Assembly (NCBI RefSeq): GCF_030295385.1
Contig: NZ_AP027079.1
Span: 1,984,001 to 2,048,000, forward strand
From: Geothrix oryzae
Lineage (GTDB): Bacteria; Acidobacteriota; Holophagae; Holophagales; Holophagaceae
DNA length: 64,000 nucleotides
Direction: 5' to 3'
The translations under genes were made by a program, and so were the position numbers. Position 1 is the stretch's first letter; every line of letters starts with the position of its first letter. The notes under the pieces were generated by a model. The model was given only the letters and a program-made list of their open reading frames with translations, was not told the DNA's origin and ran no database searches. This document shows, one piece after another, positions 27,687-36,067 of the stretch.

Positions 27687-27946
27687 AGCTACCCCTTGGG
27701 GGTGGAGAAAGTATGGTGCCTCCGGGGTCATCTTCAAGCGCCATCCCCGGGCTAACGGCCGGCTAACGAGAGCGTCCATCAGCCCACACATGGAAAAAAG
27801 CGAGCATTCAACCCACCGTAAGTCAGCATTTCGGATTTCAGCCAGCGGTCATGGCGCGGTGAGGCGCCCCGGGCCAGGTTGACCTCCGCCGCAGCCCCTG
27901 GCTCGGCACCACCTGGCCCGGCCGGGCCCTTTCTCGGAGGTGTTCC

Positions 27947-28507
27947 ATGTTCCGTCCCACCCATGCGCTGGTCGCCCTGGCAGCCCTCTCCACCGCCCTC
28001 GTCGCCGAGGATTTCGGTCCCGTGGTGAAGGCCGCGAACCTGATCTACCAAGGCAAGATCCACTACGGCGTGGTCTGCGATTACGGCCGCAGCCGCACCC
28101 AGGTGGCGGACCTCGAGCGGGCCCTGCCCAACGGCTCCGTCCTCACGGTGGTCGATGTCCGGCATCCCATGCAGGTGGGGGCGGCCGGTACCACCATCCT
28201 CCAGCGGGGCGTCGAGCTGCTCGCCCTCATGCCGAATGATCCGCTCATCCGCGATGGCTCCCCGCATGCCACGGCCCTGGTCCAGCGGGTCAACGGCACC
28301 ATTCCGGCCTTCGGGACCCGCCCCGAGGCGCTGAAGAACGGCTGCGCCCTGGCCCTGGGCCAGGCCACCAACTGGGAGCTGATGATCAATCCAAAGATCC
28401 TCGATCCCGAGCTGAAGGGCACCATCGGCCCCATCGAGATCTCGCCCATGCAGCGCGGTGCCGGTCGAGGCGCCGCCACGCTCGACCAGGTGCTCCGGCA
28501 CCGCTGA
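27947..28507 (+). CDS. Secreted protein of unknown function
   Basis: 186 residues with a signal peptide (RPTHALVALAALSTALVAED). The mature part has beta/alpha character: a KAANLIYQGKIHYGVVCDYGRS segment broken by turns, VLTVVDVRHPMQVGAAGTTIL, and a C-terminal GTIGPIEISPMQRG stretch. The pattern is faintly like small periplasmic ligand-binding domains, but I recognise no family. It is divergent from the CadC-like regulator, which is therefore a candidate regulator. A strong hairpin follows 17 bp after the stop. Confidence 0.65.
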   Translation: MFRPTHALVALAALSTALVAEDFGPVVKAANLIYQGKIHYGVVCDYGRSRTQVADLERALPNGSVLTVVDVRHPMQVGAAGTTILQRGVELLALMPNDPLIRDGSPHATALVQRVNGTIPAFGTRPEALKNGCALALGQATNWELMINPKILDPELKGTIGPIEISPMQRGAGRGAATLDQVLRHR

Positions 28508-28524
28508 ACTTCGTCCGGACCTGG

Positions 28525-28550
28525 GCGCGCCCCGCTTCGGCGGGGCGCGC
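28525..28550. terminator. UUCG-loop hairpin between convergent genes
   Basis: GCGCGCCCCGC (28525-28535) pairs perfectly with GCGGGGCGCGC (28540-28550) around a TTCG loop. It sits between the convergent stops at 28507 and 28563. There is no T-run, so it may act as a rho-assisted or bidirectional terminator. Confidence 0.65.
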
Positions 28551-28562
28551 TGCATCCGGGGT

Positions 28563-31115
28563 TCAACCGGAGGCCTCGGCGATCTTCCGGCGCAGATCTT
28601 CCAGTTGCACGCACAGGTATTCGGGCAGCTCTCCCCGGGCCTTGGCCCGGTCGAGCTGGCGCACCACGGCGGTGGTGGCCTCCCGGGTGGCCCGCAGGAT
28701 GCCGGGGAATCGCGGGTGGCTGCGGAGCTTCTGCATGTCGGGATCCACCAGGAGCCAGTCCAGGGGCGGCGGGGCCCCCATGTCCAGGCTCTTCTGAAGC
28801 AGCCGGCAGGCCTCGTCGCGGAGGCCCACCCGCACCAGGCACGGGGCATTGAAGAGCACGGCGTTGCCCAGATCGATGGCCCGCGGCTTGGGCCCCAGCC
28901 AGTGGTCCAGGAGGGGCCCCGCCAGCGCCCGGGCCGCTTCCACCTGCCCGCGGTGAGCCGCCAGCAGGAACCGGGAGTTGGCGCGGAGCGGCCGGCCCGA
29001 GCGGGCCAGCTGCGCCTCCGCCTCATCCAGGCGCCCCAACCGCATCAAGGCGTAGGGCTTGACCGTGTCGTTGAAGAGCACATGCCCCGGTTCCCTCGGC
29101 AGGGCCCGCTCCACGATGACCAGCGACTCCTCCCCCCGCCCCATCCAGGCGAGGCCCAGGGCCACGAAGGCCGGCCCGGTGAGATCCATGGGATCCAGCT
29201 CCATGGACCGCCGCCCCCCCGCGATAAAGAGCCCCACGGAGCCCGGCCCGGACACGATGGTGGCCAGGGTGATGTGGGCCTGGGCCTGGTTCGGGGCGAG
29301 ACAGACCCCCTTCACCGCGTATTCCACGGCCCGCTCGGGATCTTCCTGGCGCGCCTGGACCTGGACCGCCCCCAGGAGGCTCCAGGCCATGCCACAGCGC
29401 GGATCGACCTGCAGCGCCCGCCGGGCCCAGGCTTCCTCGACCCGCCGTTCAGCCTCGCCGGCCGGGGTGGGGCCCAGCTGGTAGGAGCGCCAACCGTGGA
29501 GGACCGCCAGCTGGGCGGCGGCGTCCGCCTGGTGCGGGTCCAGCCGGAAGACCTTCTCGAAGGCCGCGACCGCCCGCTTGAAGTCGTCGTCCTGCTGCAG
29601 GGCCCGGTAGCGGTACTGGAAGTGCTTCCCCTCCCCGAAAGCCAGCTCGGCTTCGGAGCTGGTGGTGGGTCGCGCCAACAGCGGCGCGCCTCCCGCCTCC
29701 TCCCGCAGGAGCGCCCGGGCCAGCGCTCCGGCCGCCTCCCGCATGAGGTCGTTGTAGGCGGCTTGGGTTCCCTGGTACTGGTGCCCCCAGCGCACCTTCC
29801 AGGTTCGGGTGTCCACCAGCTGCACATCGAGGATCAACCGCTTCGCCTGCTTGGTGATGGTGGTGACCACGAGGTGGTCCGCCCGGTAGGCCTCGGTGAT
29901 CTGGGCCAAGTCGCCATGCCACTTGTCGACCTGGACGCTGGAGGGCGGTGATTTGGTGTCGAGGCCCTCCACCCCGGCCAGCAGCGTGGACAGGGAATTG
30001 GGCACCGCGTCCGTCAGGTAGGCGGCTTCACCGGTCCCCATGACCCGAGCCGGCAGGGCCAGCACGCTGGGGGACCGGGAGACCGCAGGGGCCGCTGAAG
30101 GCACCGGGGCAGCTGGCCCCCGGCGCCAGGCGTACAGCCCACTCGCCGTGGCCACCGCGCCCAATCCCAGGGCCACCCACAGGGTCCGCCGCCGGACCAC
30201 GGATTTGATCTGGGGCCTCAGGTCCCAGGCGGGCCGGGGGCCCAGCTCCGTCCGGGCGGCAAACCGCAGGGCCTCGGCAAGGTCCAAGGCGCTCTTGAAG
30301 CGCTGGGAAGGCTCCTTCGCCAGACAGACCCGGAGAATCCGGCCCAGGGGCGAGGGGGGCCGTTCCGAGCCGGCGGGCGCCTCGGGTCGGCCCAGCCGGA
30401 TCACCCGCATGGTCTCGTCCGGGGCGGCGCGGCGGAAGGGGTGGCCTCCCGTGGTCATCTCCCACAGGATCACGCCCAGGCTGAAGAGATCGCTACGGGC
30501 CTCCACAGCCTGACCCTGCACCTGTTCCGGGCTCATGTAGTCGGCGGTGCCCATCACCAGGCCCGCCTCGGTGAGCCCGCCGGTCGGCGCAGAGGCTCCC
30601 ACGGCCCGCAAAGCCCCGGGGGGGAGGCTCTGCTCCTCGCGCCGTTTGGCCAACCCGAAATCGAGGATCTTCACATGGCCGTGGACCGTCAGCATCAGGT
30701 TCTCGGGCTTGAGGTCCCGGTGGATGATCCCCTTGGCATGGGCCGCCGCCAGGCCATCCGCCACGGCCGCGGCCAGTTCCGCGGCCTGGCGCCAGGGCAA
30801 GGGGCCGGCGGCCATCCGCTGGCGGAGGGTCTCCCCTTCCACGAGTTCCATGACCAGGTAGGGGCGCCCCAGGTGCTCCCCCACATCGAAGATCTGCACG
30901 ATGCTGGGATGGGACAGGGCGGCCAGCGCGTGCGCCTCCCGCTGGAAGCGGTGCAGGCGGCCGGGATCCTCCGCGAAGGCCTCGGGCAGGACCTTGATCG
31001 CCACCTCGCGGCCCAGCTTCGGATCCCAGGCCCGGAACACCTCCCCCATCCCGCCCACGCCCAGGACGCCCACGATGTCGTAGGCGCCCAGGGTCGTGCC
31101 GGCCGCAAGGGACAT
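28563..31115 (-). CDS. Membrane-anchored Ser/Thr protein kinase with TPR-rich sensor domain
   Basis: 850 residues. The kinase domain (about 10-285) is complete: Gly loop GVGGMGEV at 19-26, VAIK Lys41, IHRDLKPEN with Asp134, DFG Asp152, and GTADYMSPEQ. One membrane helix follows at about 311-330. The C-terminal 500 residues hold a domain beginning VLALPARVMGTGEAAYLTDA, typical of acidobacterial kinase fusions, then many TPR-like helices. It should phosphorylate cytosolic targets in response to a periplasmic cue. The start ATG follows GGAGGT. Confidence 0.93.
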   Translation of the reverse strand: MSLAAGTTLGAYDIVGVLGVGGMGEVFRAWDPKLGREVAIKVLPEAFAEDPGRLHRFQREAHALAALSHPSIVQIFDVGEHLGRPYLVMELVEGETLRQRMAAGPLPWRQAAELAAAVADGLAAAHAKGIIHRDLKPENLMLTVHGHVKILDFGLAKRREEQSLPPGALRAVGASAPTGGLTEAGLVMGTADYMSPEQVQGQAVEARSDLFSLGVILWEMTTGGHPFRRAAPDETMRVIRLGRPEAPAGSERPPSPLGRILRVCLAKEPSQRFKSALDLAEALRFAARTELGPRPAWDLRPQIKSVVRRRTLWVALGLGAVATASGLYAWRRGPAAPVPSAAPAVSRSPSVLALPARVMGTGEAAYLTDAVPNSLSTLLAGVEGLDTKSPPSSVQVDKWHGDLAQITEAYRADHLVVTTITKQAKRLILDVQLVDTRTWKVRWGHQYQGTQAAYNDLMREAAGALARALLREEAGGAPLLARPTTSSEAELAFGEGKHFQYRYRALQQDDDFKRAVAAFEKVFRLDPHQADAAAQLAVLHGWRSYQLGPTPAGEAERRVEEAWARRALQVDPRCGMAWSLLGAVQVQARQEDPERAVEYAVKGVCLAPNQAQAHITLATIVSGPGSVGLFIAGGRRSMELDPMDLTGPAFVALGLAWMGRGEESLVIVERALPREPGHVLFNDTVKPYALMRLGRLDEAEAQLARSGRPLRANSRFLLAAHRGQVEAARALAGPLLDHWLGPKPRAIDLGNAVLFNAPCLVRVGLRDEACRLLQKSLDMGAPPPLDWLLVDPDMQKLRSHPRFPGILRATREATTAVVRQLDRAKARGELPEYLCVQLEDLRRKIAEASG

Positions 31116-31223
31116 GGGACCTCCGCACGCAAAGCGGGGGAGGGAAGCGACCCACTATACGGCCTGTCGGGTCACCATGCAGCCGTTTTTTTCCACCTCA
31201 AAAGTCGTGCCGGAGGCGACCCT

Positions 31224-32267
31224 TCACAGAGTCTTCATGTCCAGCACGAAGCGGTAGCGGACATCGTTCTTCAGCATGCGCTCGTAGGCCTCGTTCACCT
31301 GCTGGACGGGGATGAGCTCGATCTCGGAGACGATGCTGTGCTCGGCGCAGAAATCGAGCATCTCCTGAGTCTCCTTGATGCCGCCGATGAGCGAGCCCGT
31401 CAGCACCTTGTGGCCGAAGATGAGCGATCCGGCGGCCACGGGGGTGGGTTCCGGCGGCACGCCCAACAGCACCATGGCGCCCTCCAGGCGGAGGAGGCCC
31501 AGGTACTTGTTGTAGTCGTGGGGCGCGGAGATGGTGTCGATGATGAGGTCGAACTGGCCCGCCAGCCGCTTGAAGGTGGCGTCGTCCGAGGTGAGGCCGA
31601 AGTGGTGGGCGCCGAGCTTGCGGGCGTCGGCTTCCTTCGATTTCGAGGTGCTGAGCATGGTCACTTCGGCACCCATGGCGGCGGCCAGCTTCACGGCCAT
31701 GTGACCCAGCCCGCCCAGGCCCACCACGCCCACCTTGTCCCCCTTCTTCGTGTTGAAGCGGCGGAGGGGCGAGTAGGTGGTGATGCCCGCGCAGAGCAGG
31801 GGCGCGGCCGCGGCAAGGTCGAGCTTCGGAGAGACCTTCAGCGCAAAGGCCTCGTCGACCACCACGCTCGAGGAGTAGCCGCCCTGGGTGGGGGTCTTCT
31901 TGTCCATCTCGAAGCTGTTGTAGGTGAAGGCGGCCCCCTTCTCGCAGAACTGCTCGAAGTGGCGCTGGCAGCTGGGGCAGGTGCGGCAGCTGTCCACCAT
32001 GCAGCCCACGCCGGCCAGGTCGCCGGCCTTGAAGCCCTTTACATGGGCGCCCACGGCGGCGACGCGGCCCACGATCTCGTGGCCGGGCACCATGGGGAAC
32101 TTCGAGCCGCCCCACTCGTCGCGCACCTGGTGGAGGTCCGAGTGGCAGATGCCGCAGTAGGCGATCTCGATCTGGATGTCGTGGGGCCCCACGGCCCTGC
32201 GCTCGAACTGGAAGGGGGTGAGCGGCGCCGAGGGAGAGGTTGCGGCGTAGGCTTTGGCGATGGCCAT
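31224..32267 (-). CDS. Zinc-dependent NAD(P)-linked alcohol/aldehyde reductase (YahK/CAD-like)
   Basis: 347 residues of the medium-chain dehydrogenase family. The catalytic zinc ligands lie in YCGICHSDLH (Cys38) and PMVPGHEIVG (His63, Glu64). The structural zinc loop has CMVDSCRTCPSCQ plus a following Cys, and the nucleotide-binding motif is GVVGLGGLGHMA. Relatives such as YahK reduce aldehydes to alcohols with NADPH. The length fits the family (about 349). The ATG at 32267 is preceded by AAGGAG. It is divergent from the acetyltransferase gene. Confidence 0.92.
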   Translation of the reverse strand: MAIAKAYAATSPSAPLTPFQFERRAVGPHDIQIEIAYCGICHSDLHQVRDEWGGSKFPMVPGHEIVGRVAAVGAHVKGFKAGDLAGVGCMVDSCRTCPSCQRHFEQFCEKGAAFTYNSFEMDKKTPTQGGYSSSVVVDEAFALKVSPKLDLAAAAPLLCAGITTYSPLRRFNTKKGDKVGVVGLGGLGHMAVKLAAAMGAEVTMLSTSKSKEADARKLGAHHFGLTSDDATFKRLAGQFDLIIDTISAPHDYNKYLGLLRLEGAMVLLGVPPEPTPVAAGSLIFGHKVLTGSLIGGIKETQEMLDFCAEHSIVSEIELIPVQQVNEAYERMLKNDVRYRFVLDMKTL

Positions 32268-32375
32268 GGAAACTCCTTGAGGCAGGACATCCACTCTAGT
32301 CCATGGCCGCGGGAAGAACAGAAGGCACCCCGGGGTGCGTGGCATCCGGCCGGTGGGTTGGGCCATCCTGGAACC

Positions 32376-32885
32376 ATGACGCCCCTGCTCACCCGCCGCC
32401 TGCTCATCCGCCCCTTCACCCTGGAAGACGCGCCCTTCATCCTGCGGCTGCTCAACGAACCCTCCTTCATCGAGCACATCGCCGACAAGGGCGTGCGCAC
32501 GATCGATCAGGCCGAGGACTACCTGCGTCAGGGGCCCCTGGCGAGCTATGCCGCCCACGGCCACGGACTATGGATGGTGCAGGACCGGGGTGCGGGCACG
32601 CCCATGGGCATGTGCGGCCTCATCCGGCGCGAAGCGTTTCCCGAGGTGGACCTGGGCTACGCCTTCGTGCCGGAGTTCTGGGGATGCGGATATGCCCGCG
32701 AGGCCGCCGCGGCGTGTCTCGCCTACGCGCGCGAGGCCCTGAAGCTGCCGGGAGTTCTCGCCATCGTCTCACCCGGCAATGCGCCCTCCACCCGCCTGCT
32801 GGAAGCCCTGGGCTTTCGGTCCACGGGGAGCATGGCGTGGTCGCCGGGCGACGAGGTGGCCGTGTATCGCATCGCCCTGGATTGA
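32376..32885 (+). CDS. GNAT acetyltransferase (RimJ/RimL-like)
   Basis: 169 residues with the GNAT fold of the RimJ/RimL subgroup: TRRLLIRPFTLEDAPFILRL at the N-terminus, GMCGLIRREAFPEVDLGYAF, and the acetyl-CoA-binding part with EFWGCGYAREAAAACLAYA. The C-terminal ALGFRSTGSM motif also matches. These enzymes acetylate N-terminal or small-molecule amines; the substrate is unknown. The Gly-x-Gly-x loop reads GCGYAREA, a normal variant. No operon partner is present. Confidence 0.87.
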   Translation: MTPLLTRRLLIRPFTLEDAPFILRLLNEPSFIEHIADKGVRTIDQAEDYLRQGPLASYAAHGHGLWMVQDRGAGTPMGMCGLIRREAFPEVDLGYAFVPEFWGCGYAREAAAACLAYAREALKLPGVLAIVSPGNAPSTRLLEALGFRSTGSMAWSPGDEVAVYRIALD

Positions 32886-32892
32886 GCCGACC

Positions 32893-33447
32893 TCAGTACA
32901 CGGACTCGATGGGCCCGTCGGAAGGCGGTTCCTCCTGCCGGTGCAGCAGGATCAGGTACCAGCCCAGGGCCGCCAGCAGGGGCACCCGGGGGCTGAAGTG
33001 GCCCGCGGGCGTGACCTCGACCTCGGCCTGGACCCGATGGGGGCCCGGGCCCTCCTCGCCGTCGTCGCGCAGCTTGAGGGCGACCAGCACCTCCCCCCCG
33101 TCGCCGCGGAAGGACCAGGTGGCCGAGCCCAGGCCCTCGTGCCGCCACTGGAAGACGACCCCGTTGGTGAACCGGAGGCGGCCATGGCCCAGCAGGCCGG
33201 GACGGAACACGGCGAGGTCCAGATCCGATTCCTCCTCGCGCACGAGAATCGAGGGGCGGAGGAAGCCCGCCTGCTGGAAGGTCCATCGGCCCTCCTGGGT
33301 TTCGACGGTGCCGAGGGTCCGGCACGGCGATCCGAAGGACAGGGTCGCCAGCAGGTCCTCCCCGGCCCACAGCTCGTACCGGGGTTCGGCGGCCTGAGGT
33401 TCCTTCCATTCGAGGGATGATCGGATCGGGTCAGTGATCGTGTTCAT
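32893..33447 (-). CDS. Hypothetical soluble beta-rich protein
   Basis: 184 residues, no signal peptide. It is mostly beta strands (YELWAGEDLLATLSFGSP, RWTFQQAGFLRPSILVRE, RLRFTNGVVFQWRHEGLG, ATWSFRGDGGEVLVALKL), like a lipid-binding or tubby-like barrel. A hydrophobic stretch (PLLAALGWYLILLHRQ) near the C-terminus could lie at a membrane. The function is not recognised. The start follows GGGGGAG. A tandem GC-rich repeat lies 20 bp upstream. Confidence 0.65.
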   Translation of the reverse strand: MNTITDPIRSSLEWKEPQAAEPRYELWAGEDLLATLSFGSPCRTLGTVETQEGRWTFQQAGFLRPSILVREEESDLDLAVFRPGLLGHGRLRFTNGVVFQWRHEGLGSATWSFRGDGGEVLVALKLRDDGEEGPGPHRVQAEVEVTPAGHFSPRVPLLAALGWYLILLHRQEEPPSDGPIESVY

Positions 33448-33466
33448 GGCTCCCCCTCTCTCCAAC

Positions 33467-33499
33467 GCTCCCGCCGGGCTCCCGCCGGGCTCCCGCCGG
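33467..33499. repeat. Three tandem 11-bp units GCTCCCGCCGG
   Basis: Exact triple repeat in the divergent intergenic region between the hypothetical gene at 33447 and the thioredoxin-like gene. Its last copy can pair (CTCCCGC with GCGGGAG near 33507-33513). It may be slippage-derived or a protein-binding array. Confidence 0.8.
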
Positions 33500-33588
33500 G
33501 CGCTCGCGGGAGGCGCTCCGCGCCGCCCCAAAGGTACGCCCCGGAACGAGGGGCGACATGGCAGCATCAAACGACTCCCGGAGGTTCC

Positions 33589-34158
33589 ATGCCCCGCCCC
33601 GCCACCCTGCCCCTCATCGACTGGAAGGCCGTCTTCGACTCCGGCCAGGAGTACGCCGCCTGGCTGAGCGCCGCCGAGTCGACCGAGCAGGCCCACGAGA
33701 TCGAGGCGCAGCGCCGGGCGCTCGTGCTGGATCCCACGGCGGCGGGCTTCCTGGCCACGCTGCCCGTCCCCGTGCATGTGGTGGCCATCGCCGAGGACTG
33801 GTGTGGGGATGTGGTGCGCCATGTGCCCGTGCTCCAGCGCATGGCCGAGGCCGGGCCCAACCTCCGGGTCCGCTACATCAGCCGGGAGCAGCACCCGGGC
33901 GTGTTCATCCGCTTCCTCACCAACGGCGGCGAGGCCATTCCCAAGTTCATCTTCCTGAGCGACCGCTTCGTGGAATGCGGGAACTGGGGACCCATGCCCG
34001 AGGCCTGCCGGGAGCTCATCGCCCGGGGCAAGGCCTGCGGGAATGTGGCCGCCGCGCGGAAGGAAGTCTCCGCCCGCTACGCCCAGGACACCGCCCGTCA
34101 GGAAGTGGTCGATGAGCTGCTGCACCTCACCGACATCGCCGCCAGCCAGGGGCGCTAG
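33589..34158 (+). CDS. Thioredoxin-family protein with a single active-site Cys
   Basis: 189 residues. The thioredoxin-like core has PVHVVAIAEDWCGDVVRHVP, where relatives typically read WCGDC. Here W71-C72-G73-D74-V75 keeps the first Cys but replaces the second with Val. IPKFIFLSDRF supplies the cis-Pro region. N- and C-terminal helices extend the fold. Without a resolving Cys it cannot perform dithiol exchange, so a monothiol or chaperone role is inferred. No redox partner is nearby. Confidence 0.85.
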   Translation: MPRPATLPLIDWKAVFDSGQEYAAWLSAAESTEQAHEIEAQRRALVLDPTAAGFLATLPVPVHVVAIAEDWCGDVVRHVPVLQRMAEAGPNLRVRYISREQHPGVFIRFLTNGGEAIPKFIFLSDRFVECGNWGPMPEACRELIARGKACGNVAAARKEVSARYAQDTARQEVVDELLHLTDIAASQGR

Positions 34159-34163
34159 GCCAA

Positions 34164-34199
34164 CCTTCAGATCGGCCTTCAGGTTGGCCTTCAGGCCGG
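34164..34199. repeat. Three tandem 12-bp units CCTTCAGxxxGG
   Basis: CCTTCAGATCGG, CCTTCAGGTTGG and CCTTCAGGCCGG run head to tail between the thioredoxin-like gene and the convergent TPR gene, covering the latter's stop. Confidence 0.7.
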
Positions 34200-35144
34200 A
34201 TCCGCCGCTTCCGGGTGGACCGGCGCAGCGGCTCCGGCCTCGAGCCCGGCGGCCGCGGGGACCTGGGCCAGGAGCAGGCTGGCGCGCGCGTCCTCCGGAT
34301 TCCGCGCCAGGATGGTCTCGTAGCAGCGGATGGCCTCGGCGGGAGCGCCCAGCTGGAGGTGCACCTTGGCCAGCCCGAGCAGGGCGGAACGGTCGTAGCC
34401 GGAGTCGAGGGCGCGGCGGAACAGGGCCGCGGCTCGGTCGCACCGCCCCAGCCGCGTGAAGCAATCCCCGGCCCGGCAGAGCACCTGCCGGTTCCCGGGA
34501 TCGGTCTCCAGGATCTCGTCCCAGTAGGGCGCCGCCTCCTCGAAGCGGCCCTGTCCGCGCAGGGCGTCAGCCAACCCGAAGACCGCGTGGGCATTGTGGG
34601 GATCCAGGGCGAGGGCCTCGCGGAAATGGTGTTCCGCCCGATGGAAATCCAGTTTCCGGCGACACAGGTTCCCGGCCATGGTGCGGATGTTCAGCAGGCC
34701 CGGGGCGAGGGCCAGAAGCTGCTCCCAGCAGGCCAGCGCTTCCTCCGGGCGATGCGCCTTCTGGTGCAGGTCGCCGAGACCCATGAGGGCATAGCGGTCC
34801 CGCGGATCGTGATGCAGGGCGGCCTGGTAGTGGGCGGCGGCCCGCTCCAGCTGGCCGGCCCGTCGGCAGGCGTCCCCCACGCGGGTCTGGACGGAAACAT
34901 CGCCCGGGTAGAGGACGAGGTAGCGGTCCCAGGTCTCGAGGCATCGCCCGGCCTCGCGGAGCCCGCGGTAGGCCTCGGCCAGTCCCCGCAGGGCCTGGGG
35001 ATGGCGCGGATCCCGTTCCAGGGCGCGCAGGTAGTGCCCGCTCGCGGCCCGGAAATCCCGGGCCTTGGCGCTCGCGGCACCCGCCTCGATCCAACCCTGG
35101 AGGGTTCCGACCCCTTCGCCTGATTCAATCCACCCGAGTGTCAT
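34191..35144 (-). CDS. Cytosolic TPR protein
   Basis: 317 residues made almost entirely of about eight tetratricopeptide repeats (for example YLRALERDPRHPQALRGLAE; YQAALHHDPRDRYALMGLGD; FREALALDPHNAHAVFGLAD; FRRALDSGYDRSALLGLAKV). Each spans about 34 residues with Pro at the helix junction. There is no signal peptide. It should be a protein-interaction scaffold. Its start is divergent from the response regulator, with 236 AT-rich bases between them, so the two may share control. Confidence 0.85.
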   Translation of the reverse strand: MTLGWIESGEGVGTLQGWIEAGAASAKARDFRAASGHYLRALERDPRHPQALRGLAEAYRGLREAGRCLETWDRYLVLYPGDVSVQTRVGDACRRAGQLERAAAHYQAALHHDPRDRYALMGLGDLHQKAHRPEEALACWEQLLALAPGLLNIRTMAGNLCRRKLDFHRAEHHFREALALDPHNAHAVFGLADALRGQGRFEEAAPYWDEILETDPGNRQVLCRAGDCFTRLGRCDRAAALFRRALDSGYDRSALLGLAKVHLQLGAPAEAIRCYETILARNPEDARASLLLAQVPAAAGLEAGAAAPVHPEAADPA

Positions 35145-35157
35145 TTTATCCGCCCGA

Positions 35158-35205
35158 AAGCATGCTCAAGCATAGGTTGATTAGGTAAAAAATAAACATT
35201 GATAA
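35158..35205 (+). promoter_or_regulatory. Candidate promoter and direct-repeat site before the response regulator
   Basis: TTGATT (35177-35182), a 17-base spacer and TGATAA (35200-35205) fit a housekeeping sigma promoter. Immediately upstream, AAGCAT occurs twice at a 10-bp interval (35158-35163 and 35168-35173), the spacing expected for an OmpR-family dimer. Autoregulation is an inference. Confidence 0.45.
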
Positions 35206-35380
35206 CTTGAACATCGTAAAAGAACCTGCTAGTTTTTGCCCTCGGCGACCATCTCGTTTCGGTTCGGTCGCCCCCCGGGGATCCATGAATCAGCGGACAC
35301 CCTGCCTTCCCGAGCCAACCCCCGCGCAGATCCCCCTCCGCGGGCACCAGGATTCGCCTGGCCAGAGCTGGGTCGGCATC

Positions 35381-36067
35381 ATGGAATCCATCAGTCCGGT
35401 CCTGCTGGTGGAGGATGATCCCGTCGCCCGCAAGTTCATCCGGATCACGCTTCAGAAGGCGGGCTTCAAGGTCCACGAAGCGGGCAGCGGCGAGGAGGCC
35501 CTCGACCTCTTCGAGCGCCATCCGACGCAGGTGGCCCTCCTGGATATCGGCCTGCCGGGCATGGATGGATTCGAGCTGTGCCAGAAGCTGCGGCAGCGGA
35601 GCGAGGCGGTCGCCATCCTCATCCTCACGGGACGGGGCGACGACTCTGACAAAGTCTCGGGCCTCGAACTGGGCGCGGATGACTACCTGGTGAAGCCGTT
35701 CGGCCCGGATGTACTTGTGGCGCGGATCAGGGCCGTGCTGCGGCGGTACGCACACCAGTCCCAGGTCTCGAACACCTTGTCCCTCGGCGATCTGCGCCTG
35801 GAATGTCTGACGATGAAGGTCTTCAAGGGTGGCCGCGAGGTGGATCTCACCCCCCGGGAATTCGCCCTGCTGGCCGCGTTCCTTCGGCACCCGGGCGAGG
35901 TGCTCACGCGGGAGCAGCTCCGCGATGAGGTCTGGGGCGAGCACCACTTCGGCAGCGCGAAGGCCCTGGATGTCTTCGTGTGCAAGCTGCGCGAAAAGCT
36001 CGAAGACGACCCCGCCCACCCGCAGCATTTCAAAACGGAGTGGGGCGTCGGATTCGTCTGCTGCTAG
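35381..36067 (+). CDS. OmpR-family response regulator
   Basis: 228 residues. The receiver domain (about 5-118) has acidic pocket Glu11/Asp12/Asp13, phospho-acceptor Asp55 in LLDIGLPGMDG, switch Thr83 in LILTGRGDD, and Lys105 in DYLVKPFGPD. The effector winged helix (about 135-228) has VDLTPREFALLAAFLRHPGE and KALDVFVCKLREKLEDD. I chose the ATG at 35381 because the receiver starts at once; an earlier ATG at 35207 adds unconserved sequence. No sensor kinase is adjacent. It is the gene immediately before the fimbrial operon, which it may control. Confidence 0.92.
   Translation: MESISPVLLVEDDPVARKFIRITLQKAGFKVHEAGSGEEALDLFERHPTQVALLDIGLPGMDGFELCQKLRQRSEAVAILILTGRGDDSDKVSGLELGADDYLVKPFGPDVLVARIRAVLRRYAHQSQVSNTLSLGDLRLECLTMKVFKGGREVDLTPREFALLAAFLRHPGEVLTREQLRDEVWGEHHFGSAKALDVFVCKLREKLEDDPAHPQHFKTEWGVGFVCC

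Noticed and set aside
30441-32885. An 814-codon plus-strand frame ending in the acetyltransferase
   Set aside because: Only the last 170 codons (from 32376) are the GNAT gene. The rest mirrors the kinase and dehydrogenase genes on the other strand.
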